Source: Bacteroidota bacterium (GTDB taxonomy: Bacteria > Bacteroidota > Bacteroidia > Bacteroidales > BM520). From it: a stretch of 48,838 nucleotides of DNA. Position numbers and translations under genes: made by a program. The stretch spans positions 1 to 48,838 of the forward strand of contig PDRJ01000022.1 in assembly GCA_002748065.1 (NCBI GenBank). The letters run 5' to 3'. Below are positions 17,680-24,866 of this stretch, in pieces. Position 1 is the stretch's first letter. Every line of letters starts with the position of its first letter. The notes beneath the pieces are model-generated. The model searched no databases, was not told the origin of the DNA, and was given only the letters and a program-made list of their open reading frames with translations.

Positions 17680-18465
17680 ATGAAGCGAAACAGATTCTTT
17701 CCATTGTGGGTAATGGTGTTTTTAGGGATTCTTTGTGCTTGTTCAAAAACGCCTCCAAGAGTAGCTTATGAGGTTCCTCAAGAGCTAAAAGCGGATGAAG
17801 AAGCCGTGGACCTGATAGAGGAGATGGCAGCTACTGTCTATGAAATTAATGAAGGGATGGCAGAGTCTATGAAGACTGCCATTGAATTTAAAAGAAAATT
17901 TGGGAATGGGGAGGACGTTTCCTCTATAGGAAAATGGGGTGGTATCTTTGGTATGATCAAGAGTATGTTTAAGGTTAACAGGATCGCCGAAGCACAAGAG
18001 AACCTCGAAACACTTAAAGTAAAGGCCAATGTGCTTAAAGAGTCTCTGGCTTTTAGTCAAATAAGTGCTCTGGATACAGCGATGGCGCATATCGAGGGAC
18101 AGATTGGACAGATTGATGTTGAGGCTTTGGGCTTGACGGAAGAGGAGATAAAAGAGTTTGGAGGGGAGGACGGTAGATTGAGGATCGGGATGGGTGATGA
18201 GGAGGAAATAACGGAAGAGGAGTTGGCGGAAATGAGTCCGGAAGCGCGAGAACGGATCCTTATGGATGAGGAGATGTACAGGGAGAGAGAAGCCTATCTT
18301 GAGAGTCAGGGTATTGAAGAAGAAGCTGATACCTCATCGAATGAACTCGATTGGCCCCCATGGTTGAGCATTGCGATTCCCATTCTGACGTTGGGGATTA
18401 TCATTATGATTCCTCTGGTAAAGGGTATAAAAGTGATCAAGTCGTTGGTGAAAAGAGCAAAATAG
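17680..18465 (+). CDS. Lipoprotein with coiled coil and C-terminal membrane helix, function unknown
   Basis: 261-residue protein not assigned to a family. The N-terminus is a lipoprotein signal (FLGILCACS; lipidated Cys21). The middle is strongly helical, with a heptad-like stretch (IAEAQENLETLKVKANVLKESLAF), then a very acidic segment (GDEEEITEEELAEMSPEARERILMDEEMYRER). The end has a membrane helix (PWLSIAIPILTLGIIIMIPLV) and a basic tail. A lipid anchor plus a membrane helix is unusual and would tether both ends, possibly to the two membranes. It sits between two FtsX-type modules. Confidence 0.6.
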   Translation: MKRNRFFPLWVMVFLGILCACSKTPPRVAYEVPQELKADEEAVDLIEEMAATVYEINEGMAESMKTAIEFKRKFGNGEDVSSIGKWGGIFGMIKSMFKVNRIAEAQENLETLKVKANVLKESLAFSQISALDTAMAHIEGQIGQIDVEALGLTEEEIKEFGGEDGRLRIGMGDEEEITEEELAEMSPEARERILMDEEMYREREAYLESQGIEEEADTSSNELDWPPWLSIAIPILTLGIIIMIPLVKGIKVIKSLVKRAK

Positions 18466-18598
18466 GGAATAGGTGAAAAACGCTCGGGATTGGCCGGTGT
18501 TCCATGGCGAGAAAGACCGTTATAAAATCGCCTCCTCCTTAAAATACAACATTTCCCAAAATGTAGTATTACGCTGCTGTTGCGTAAAAAAATAATTA

Positions 18599-18750
18599 GC
18601 GTCCGTCTATAAAGTCCGACTTCTTCGTTACGTTTGTCTTCCCAATGCTCATTTACTTTAGTAAATTCCCCTATTTCAGCCTTTGCTAGCCTCGAATTCG
18701 GACGTTCTATACAGCCTCTTCTCAAAACGTTGACTTTATGGACAGACACT
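18599..18750 (-). repeat. MITE-like dispersed repeat, copy 1 (short form)
   Basis: About 152 bp bounded by imperfect inverted ends: GTCCGTCTATAAAGTCCGAC at the left and ACTTTATGGACAGACAC at the right. The internal core CTTTGCTAGCCTCGAATTCG is in inverse orientation compared with copies at 30739, 36290 and 47626. It lacks the about 30-bp internal segment present in the longer copies. It fills much of the 493-bp gap between two genes; I see no gene in the rest. Confidence 0.75.
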
Positions 18751-18958
18751 ATTTAGGCATTAACAGATTTACAAAAGCTAAGAGCCAAAGGCTAAAAGCT
18801 AATATGCTGTAAATAAATACTAATGAGGAATGCTAAATAACTAAGCTATCCTTTATTGCAAAAACTTTCGGACGGTAAAAAAATAATTGCTCCCTTTGAG
18901 AAGAATCTTGATCCCTTGGATATTTGGCACTTTTCTTGCAAGGACTACCTATAAATAA

Positions 18959-19858
18959 ATGGAAATGATGGTTAGAATTTATGTTGTGATATTGGCCTCT
19001 CTTTTGGCCTTTTCAGCCAGTGCTGGCGAAAAAAAGAGGGTATTAATCATCGGAATAGACGGATGTCGCCCCGATGCCTTAGTGAAAGCTTATACCCCCA
19101 ATCTTGATGCCTTAATGAGTAATGCAACCTATTCGTTGGATGCGCTGACCAAACCTCCCACCGTTAGTGCAACGGGCTGGTCCTCCGTACTAACAGGCGT
19201 TTGGGGCGATAAGCACGGGGCCACCGACCACAACAACTTTGGCCATACGCATTACGATCAGTATCCTGATATATTTAAGTTTATAGAGGATTCCAATCCT
19301 GCGTTACATACGGCATCTTTAGTGGTGTGGAACCCGATCAATGACAAGATTGTACGCTATGCCGATTTTGAAGAGAATTTCGAAGCCGATAGCACCATGG
19401 CTGACGCAGTGGCCAAACGTATGGAAAATGGTGACGACGATGTGCTCTTTATTCATTTTGATGCCGTTGACCACTCCGGCCATTATCATGGTTTCGACCC
19501 CGCCATAAAACCGTATATAGAGACCATAGAGGCCACGGATGTGCTCATTGGACAGATACTGGACAGTATGCGTAAGCGTCCGGACTTTAAGGATGAAGAG
19601 TGGTTGATCTTGGTTACCCCCGACCATGGCGGTACCCAAAAGGGTTCCCATGGAGGGGAATCCTTCGAAGAGCGAAATATTTTCTTTATCGCAAGTGGAA
19701 ATACCATTGCAAACAAGAAGATAGAGAAAACTTATAACGAATCTACTCACGCGTACGATTTTTCCCGAACACCAAGGATTGTGGATGTCCCGGCTACCGT
19801 GTTGGCCTATCTGGGGATCCCTATTCCTGCCCATTTCGACGGGAAATCAAGGTTGTAG
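18959..19858 (+). CDS. Exported type I phosphodiesterase / alkaline phosphatase superfamily protein
   Basis: 299-residue enzyme of the alkaline phosphatase superfamily (type I phosphodiesterase/nucleotide pyrophosphatase type), exported by a signal peptide (IYVVILASLLAFSASA). Metal ligands are visible: Asp in IIGIDGCRPDAL, Asp and His in HFDAVDHSGHYHG, and Asp-His in TPDHGG with the later GSHGG. The nucleophile should be a Thr or Ser in the PPTVSATGWSSVLTG segment. It would hydrolyse phosphodiester or phosphate esters outside the cytoplasm; the substrate is unknown. It is followed after 34 nt by an FtsX-like permease, mirroring the module at 13492-17402. The start could be any of three close ATGs (18959, 18965, 18968). 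Confidence 0.85.
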   Translation: MEMMVRIYVVILASLLAFSASAGEKKRVLIIGIDGCRPDALVKAYTPNLDALMSNATYSLDALTKPPTVSATGWSSVLTGVWGDKHGATDHNNFGHTHYDQYPDIFKFIEDSNPALHTASLVVWNPINDKIVRYADFEENFEADSTMADAVAKRMENGDDDVLFIHFDAVDHSGHYHGFDPAIKPYIETIEATDVLIGQILDSMRKRPDFKDEEWLILVTPDHGGTQKGSHGGESFEERNIFFIASGNTIANKKIEKTYNESTHAYDFSRTPRIVDVPATVLAYLGIPIPAHFDGKSRL

Positions 19859-19892
19859 CAAAGAGGATACGAGTCAATACTGGAAGAAGATA

Positions 19893-22319
19893 ATGAAATT
19901 AGGGTATTATTTTCGGGGGAATAAATTCCATCGTCTTATAAACGCTGTGGGGTTAGGGGTCGCATTGGCTTCTCTTTTGGTGGTTCTGCTTTATGTGCAA
20001 CGGGAGTTTAGTTATGACGCATTTCATTCCAAAGCGGATAGGATTTTTCGATTGACCCTCAATACCAATACCGGTGCCAGTGCCATGCATGCCGCGAGGG
20101 TTTACGGTGCATGGCCCTTCGAGATGGCAGCAACCTATCCCTCGGTGGAAAAGATAACGCGCTTGGTGCCCTATAGACGCTGTGCGGTGGCCATCGATGA
20201 GGAACTCTTCTATTCAGAAAATGCCTTTGCTACAGATAGTACCTTTTTTGAGGTCTTTGATTTCGAGGTGCTGTTGGGAAAAAAAGAGGGGAGCTTTTCT
20301 GCTCCCGGAGAGGCCTATATTACTGAAAGCCTGGCCAAAAAATATTTCGGATCCGTGGATGTGCTGGGGAGAACCATAACCCTTACCGGTCGGCAGGATT
20401 CGGAGGCCTATGCCTGCACAGTACAAGGGGTATTGGCGGATTTTCCCCGCAACTCGCACTTTCATGCAGAGATCTTGACTTCGCTCCCCCGTGCGGGCAA
20501 CATGGAGCGATGGGCTTATACCTATCTCCTTTTGAAGGATCCCCAGGATGCGGCAGCCATTGTTGCTGCAGAACAAGCGGAGTGGGACCGAGAGGCAACG
20601 GATAAAACCGCCCCAACGATCCATCTGCAAAACATACAGGATATTCATTTGAGAAGCCATAAAACCAGGGAGTTGGAGAAAAACAGGGATATCCGCTCCA
20701 TCTATATGCTTGTGAGTGGCGTGGTGATTATTCTGTTAATTACATTGGTGAATTTTGTCAACCTGAAGCGAGTGGCTTTTCTCTCTTCCCTGTCGGCTTT
20801 TAAGATAAAAATTATTAATGGGGCCAAGGTCTCCACCCTTATCAAAGAGCAGTTGTTGCAGATGATCCCCTTGGTGATGGCCTTCTTATCGCTGGCTCTG
20901 TCTCTTCTGTATGTGGTGAATGACGCTCTCCACCTCGGATTGGTGATGCGGGAGGTCTGGTGGAGTGCCCTCTGGATCATTCTTTTCTTTGTCTTGGGGG
21001 TGCTGTTGTTATCGGTGTATCCCTTTTTCTTCAATCGTATTGAGAAGCGTATCGGCTACACACCCCGGCAGGGGCGCGTCTATCTCTTCCCGTTGGTGGT
21101 TCAGTTTACTCTGGCTATGGTGGCTCTCACGGCAACAATTGTCCTTGATAAACAGTTGCACTTCTTGCAGCATCAGCACCCGGAGGCAGATAATGAAGAT
21201 ATGATTGTGATCCCCTATAATCAAATGGCGGTGCATCAACGCTATGAGGTGTTGAAGACTAAGTTGCTGGAAAGTCCCGGCATCGAAATGGTGAGTTGTG
21301 CCATGGAGGAGCCCGGAGGTGATATCAATGATGGATTTCCGTTTATTCTTGAGGGGATGGAGCAGACGGATCCTCCTCTTCATATCAATGTATTGACCAC
21401 CGACGATAACTTCTTCCAACTGCTGGATATTGATGCTCTTGCCGGTTCTTTGGAGGTGAAGGGAATCCCCGGTTTAGCGTGGGAGAAGAAGGCTTGGGAT
21501 TTGAGCTATCTTGAAGCGTATCAGCCTGAAAAGAAGGCGTTGATTGCGAAGCTGAGAGAAGAGGTGGAGGGATATAAGGGGCGCTATATCGTCAATGAGA
21601 GTGCTCTTAAGATGTGGGGCATTGCCGACCCTCAAGAGGCTATTGGTCGGATGTTCCGACTCGACTACCACATGCCGCACGTCTTCCCCGAAGGGGAGAT
21701 CATTGGTGTGGTGCCCGATTTTCACTATACGAACCTGCACCGCAAAGAGCGGCCGTTGGTGGTGATCCCCCAACTTAATTTTAGCACGAACTACCTGGTC
21801 CGATTTCGTCCCGGCTTGAGGGAGCAGGCGCTGGCAGACCTTCGGCGGGTGTGGCAAGAGGTCAACCCCGATATGCCATTGAACTACCGCTATGTCTCTG
21901 ATACCTATCAGCGTGTCTATGAGGAGGAGTACAGCCAGGCAAGATTGTTGGGTTGGTTTAGTCTGATGGCGCTCTTTCTGGTGGCCCTGGGGATCTATGC
22001 CATTGCAAGTTTTAACATTCAACGGGTGACCAAGGAGATTGGTATTCGGAAGGTAAACGGCGCAACGGTAAAGAGTATCCTGGTGATGCTTAATAGAGGC
22101 TTTGTAAAGTGGGGAGTAATGGCCTTTCTCGTGGCAACGCCTATCTCCTATTATGCCATGAATAAATGGTTGGGCAATTTTGCCTATAAAATGACGCTTA
22201 GCTGGTGGATCTTTGCTTTGGCAGGGCTTTTGACACTCTCTATCGCCCTGCTCACCGTGAGTTGGAAGTCGTGGCGTGCCGCAAGAAGGAACCCGGTGGA
22301 GGCGTTGCGGTATGAGTAG
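19893..22319 (+). CDS. FtsX/MacB-like ABC transporter permease, second copy
   Basis: 808-residue paralogue of the permease at 15021-17402. The start at 19893 (MKLGYYFRGNKFHRLINAVGLG) is chosen because GGAAGAAG lies upstream, and the 38 extra codons of the longer frame overlap the phosphodiesterase gene in another frame. It has the N-terminal helix (about residues 20-35), two periplasmic MacB-type domains and two three-helix blocks. The signature TKEIGIRKVNGA is present, and the protein ends RRNPVEALRYE. The last 60 residues are close to those of the first copy. No ATPase gene is adjacent. Function as part of an envelope complex is inferred. Confidence 0.88.
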   Translation: MKLGYYFRGNKFHRLINAVGLGVALASLLVVLLYVQREFSYDAFHSKADRIFRLTLNTNTGASAMHAARVYGAWPFEMAATYPSVEKITRLVPYRRCAVAIDEELFYSENAFATDSTFFEVFDFEVLLGKKEGSFSAPGEAYITESLAKKYFGSVDVLGRTITLTGRQDSEAYACTVQGVLADFPRNSHFHAEILTSLPRAGNMERWAYTYLLLKDPQDAAAIVAAEQAEWDREATDKTAPTIHLQNIQDIHLRSHKTRELEKNRDIRSIYMLVSGVVIILLITLVNFVNLKRVAFLSSLSAFKIKIINGAKVSTLIKEQLLQMIPLVMAFLSLALSLLYVVNDALHLGLVMREVWWSALWIILFFVLGVLLLSVYPFFFNRIEKRIGYTPRQGRVYLFPLVVQFTLAMVALTATIVLDKQLHFLQHQHPEADNEDMIVIPYNQMAVHQRYEVLKTKLLESPGIEMVSCAMEEPGGDINDGFPFILEGMEQTDPPLHINVLTTDDNFFQLLDIDALAGSLEVKGIPGLAWEKKAWDLSYLEAYQPEKKALIAKLREEVEGYKGRYIVNESALKMWGIADPQEAIGRMFRLDYHMPHVFPEGEIIGVVPDFHYTNLHRKERPLVVIPQLNFSTNYLVRFRPGLREQALADLRRVWQEVNPDMPLNYRYVSDTYQRVYEEEYSQARLLGWFSLMALFLVALGIYAIASFNIQRVTKEIGIRKVNGATVKSILVMLNRGFVKWGVMAFLVATPISYYAMNKWLGNFAYKMTLSWWIFALAGLLTLSIALLTVSWKSWRAARRNPVEALRYE

Positions 22320-22411
22320 CTTCGGCACATTTGTGGGTTGCTTTGGGGTAACCCTTTGGATATCAAATGTACATCTGTAGCGGGTTATTTTCTTGTAATT
22401 TCTTTGTTTTG

Positions 22412-22419
22412 TACCTTTG
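22412..22419 (+). promoter_or_regulatory. Bacteroidota -7 promoter box (TACCTTTG) of the queDEF operon
   Basis: TACCTTTG matches TAnnTTTG and is preceded by a T-rich stretch. It leaves a leader of about 100 nt before the queD ATG at 22523. Confidence 0.65.
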
Positions 22420-22463
22420 CCCCGTTGAACTCATTGGATGTTTCGCACTTGGTGAAGAGGCTT

Positions 22464-22518
22464 TCCCTGTTGGGATAACGCGTTTGGCTCCTTGTGTGGA
22501 TTGAAGATACGAACAAGG
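22464..22518 (+). promoter_or_regulatory. Possible structured leader before queD
   Basis: The leader contains a small hairpin (TCCC-TGTT-GGGA, 22464-22475). A second one, CCTTGT (22490-22495) with ACAAGG (22513-22518), would hide the purine-rich AAGG just before the ATG. I do not recognise a preQ1-I aptamer (no A-rich tail after a GGTTC-type stem). It may still be a cis-regulatory RNA. Confidence 0.3.
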
Positions 22519-22522
22519 TTTT

Positions 22523-23098
22523 ATGAGAATTAGAAAAGCATTTCGTTTTGAGGGTGCCCACGTGGTGCGCAACTGCTCCTCTCAACGCTGTAAATATAAC
22601 ATCCACGGTCACTCTTATGGCGTAGAGGTTACCATTCACTCCAATAAGCTGGATAACGGATATATGGTCATGGACTTTATGCTGTTGGACAAGGTGAAAC
22701 TCTTGATAGATAGTTTTGACCACTCCTATAGCCTATGGGAGAAGGAGCGCACTGATTTTAAATCCTGGATCTATCAAAACACGGAGCGTGTTGCCGAAAT
22801 TCCGGTCTCGCCCTCGGCAGAGGGATATGCCCTTATGTTTTTCTTTATTATTGATAAAATATTGAAAAACACGGTCTTCCGGAATAATGAAGGGGCCATA
22901 AAACTTTATTCTGTAAAGGTTCACGAGACTAGTACCGGGTTTGCAGAGGCCTTTGAAGAGGATCTTTCGCTGGTGGATTTCTCCCTCCAGGAGATTCGTT
23001 TCTCCGATGCCATTGAGAAGGAGTGGAGTGAAGAGTGGTGGAATGCGTTGAAACAGGGGATACCCTATAACAATCCTGAAGTTATTCAGAATCTATAG
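22523..23098 (+). CDS. queD: 6-carboxy-5,6,7,8-tetrahydropterin synthase-like protein
   Basis: 191-residue member of the 6-pyruvoyl-tetrahydropterin synthase/QueD family, second step of preQ1 synthesis: 7,8-dihydroneopterin triphosphate to 6-carboxytetrahydropterin. Zinc ligands are His13 in FEGAHVVRNC and His28/His30 in NIHGHSYG. The catalytic Cys is probably Cys23, though its distance to HGH (x4) is one more than in E. coli QueD (x3). FDHSY and the ETSTGFAEAFEED segment fit the active site. The C-terminus is extended by about 60 residues compared with E. coli QueD. It is followed directly by queE and queF. Confidence 0.88.
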   Translation: MRIRKAFRFEGAHVVRNCSSQRCKYNIHGHSYGVEVTIHSNKLDNGYMVMDFMLLDKVKLLIDSFDHSYSLWEKERTDFKSWIYQNTERVAEIPVSPSAEGYALMFFFIIDKILKNTVFRNNEGAIKLYSVKVHETSTGFAEAFEEDLSLVDFSLQEIRFSDAIEKEWSEEWWNALKQGIPYNNPEVIQNL

Positions 23099-23100
23099 CC

Positions 23101-23907
23101 TTGAAAAAGAAGGGTGAAATATTACGATTGGCCAGGGAGGGGCTTTTCCCCCTTTATGGGAAAGAAGGAGAGGCTCCTACCGGGATGAGGATTACCGGAA
23201 CGGTACAGGGGGAGGGGAAGTTGACGGGAATGCCTTCGCTTTTCCTGCGGCTGTTCGGTTGTAATTTGGATTGCGTTTGGCAACTGCCTTCGGGGGAGCT
23301 TTGTGCTTGCGATACGCCTTCGGCTTTCAAGGAGGGTATGCCGGTGAAGAGCGTCTCGGTGAACGAACTGGCTACTCAGATTCTAATGGCCATGCCGCAC
23401 CTAAACCATCTGGTAGTTACCGGAGGAGAGCCCTTTTTGCAGGCCGATAGCCTTTTCCTCCTTGTTCAAGCCCTCAAGGAGCGTAGAGGCGACCTTCATG
23501 TGACCATTGAGACCAATGGGACCCTCTTTCATGAGGCCCTTGCTTCCGTGGTGGATTTAGTGAGTATTAGTCCCAAGTTAGCCTCTTCTTTTGCCGGAAA
23601 AACACAACTCAAAGAGGTCGATATCCGCGTGATTCAGGCCTTCCTATCCCTAAGGGTAGAACGGAAAGGGATGGACCTACAGTTAAAGTTTGTAGTCTCT
23701 TCGCCTCGCGACGAAGCGGAGATCCACCGCATACTGGCTCAACTTGTATCTTATGAAAAGGAGGATATTCTGCTTATGCCGTTGGGGAATACGCCTCAAA
23801 TTATAGCGGCCAATACTCCCATGGTATTGGAGATGGCCATACGGAATAACTGGCGCTATGCACAGCGGCTGCATGTGGCCCTTTTTGGTGCCAGGGAAGG
23901 AGTATGA
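23101..23907 (+). CDS. queE: 7-carboxy-7-deazaguanine synthase (radical SAM)
   Basis: 268-residue radical SAM enzyme making 7-carboxy-7-deazaguanine from 6-carboxytetrahydropterin. TTG start at 23101, 2 nt after the queD stop. GTVQGEGKLTGMPSLFLRLFGCNLDC is the family N-terminus, and VVTGGEPFLQ is the SAM-binding GGEP motif. The cluster motif is unusual: Cys54-x3-Cys58, then an 11-residue interval to Cys70 in CACDTP, with an extra Cys68. Typical Bacteroidota enzymes read CNLKCDFCDT. An insertion of nine residues (VWQLPSGEL plus CA) separates the cysteines. It also has about 30 residues before the usual start. It overlaps queF by 4 nt. Confidence 0.85.
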   Translation: MKKKGEILRLAREGLFPLYGKEGEAPTGMRITGTVQGEGKLTGMPSLFLRLFGCNLDCVWQLPSGELCACDTPSAFKEGMPVKSVSVNELATQILMAMPHLNHLVVTGGEPFLQADSLFLLVQALKERRGDLHVTIETNGTLFHEALASVVDLVSISPKLASSFAGKTQLKEVDIRVIQAFLSLRVERKGMDLQLKFVVSSPRDEAEIHRILAQLVSYEKEDILLMPLGNTPQIIAANTPMVLEMAIRNNWRYAQRLHVALFGAREGV

Positions 23908-24791
23908 CGATGACAACAACACAACCACCATTGAAACATTTGGGAAGAAAGTCGGGATCCCCCGTCCAATACGATGCTGCTATATTGGAGGCTATTCCGC
24001 GGAGCTTAAACCGGGAGACATACCATATTACCTCCGCAGACCCCGGATTTACAGGATTTGACGTATGGCATGCATGGGAGGTGAGCTTTTTGATGGGTAA
24101 TGGCCTGCCTGTGGTGGGGGTGTTGAAGATCATTATCCCCCAGGATAGCCCTTCTATTGTGGAGAGTAAGTCCCTTAAACTTTACCTCAACGCCCTGAAC
24201 ATGACTTTGTGGGAGGGGGCAACCCGGGAGGAGAGCATTCAGAAGGTTGTGCACACCGTTGAAGAGGACCTCTCAAAGCTGCTTAAGACCAACCTTACAG
24301 TCTCCTTCTTTACACACGCTGAGATGAGGGACAATGACTATGCGGCATGGGACTTGCTGGAAGAGCAATATGACTTCTCCTCCCTGACCTTTGACGCATA
24401 TCGTGAGTCTCCTGACCTGCTGCACCGGGGAGAGGGAATGAAGCAGTTTCGTCTTGGAACCCATCTGTTACGGAGCAATTGCCGGGTAACGTTCCAGCCC
24501 GACTGGGGCTCGGTATTCATTCATTTTAAGGGTGATCGTGGTCCCTCTCCGGAGGGATTGATGCGTTACCTGGTGAGTTTTCGGAATGAGAATCATTTCC
24601 ACGAAGAGGTTTGTGAGATGATTTATAAACGGTTATGGGATGCTTTTCTCCCCGAGGAGTTGATGGTTTGTTGCGTTTATACCCGTCGTGGAGGCATTGA
24701 TATCACACCCGTGCGTGCCCACAACAGCTCTCTTCTTCCTTCGGTGTTGCTTAACCCCTCTGTTATTGGGTCCAAATTGCTGAGGGGTTAA
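23904..24791 (+). CDS. queF: NADPH-dependent 7-cyano-7-deazaguanine reductase, long form
   Basis: 295-residue QueF of the E. coli (YqcD) type. It reduces preQ0 to preQ1, the base later inserted into tRNA as queuosine precursor. Conserved segments: IPRSLNRE, ESKSLKLYLN, catalytic Cys in LLRSNCRVTFQPDWGSV, LMRYLVSFRNENHFHEE and YTRRGGIDITP. Its ATG overlaps the queE stop (ATGA); an ATG at 23910 is an alternative. queC, the nitrile-forming step, is not in the window and must be elsewhere. Confidence 0.93.
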   Translation: MTMTTTQPPLKHLGRKSGSPVQYDAAILEAIPRSLNRETYHITSADPGFTGFDVWHAWEVSFLMGNGLPVVGVLKIIIPQDSPSIVESKSLKLYLNALNMTLWEGATREESIQKVVHTVEEDLSKLLKTNLTVSFFTHAEMRDNDYAAWDLLEEQYDFSSLTFDAYRESPDLLHRGEGMKQFRLGTHLLRSNCRVTFQPDWGSVFIHFKGDRGPSPEGLMRYLVSFRNENHFHEEVCEMIYKRLWDAFLPEELMVCCVYTRRGGIDITPVRAHNSSLLPSVLLNPSVIGSKLLRG

Positions 24792-24833
24792 TAAAACGGG
24801 ATGCTTTTCGCTAAAGGGAACCCCATTCTTTTT

Positions 24834-24841
24834 TACCTTTG
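24834..24841 (+). promoter_or_regulatory. Bacteroidota -7 promoter box (TACCTTTG) of the S46 peptidase gene
   Basis: TACCTTTG matches TAnnTTTG, 25 nt before the ATG at 24867. It supports that start over the TTG at 24858. Confidence 0.65.
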
Positions 24842-24866
24842 CCCTTGAACCTCAAATTTGAATGTT

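Noticed and set aside
18306..18749. 147-codon minus-strand frame
   Set aside because: It runs from the MITE-like repeat into the lipoprotein gene in antisense; not a gene.
22420..22522. Known preQ1-I riboswitch before queD
   Set aside because: The short GGTTC-type stem-loop with an A-rich tail is missing; only generic hairpins are seen.
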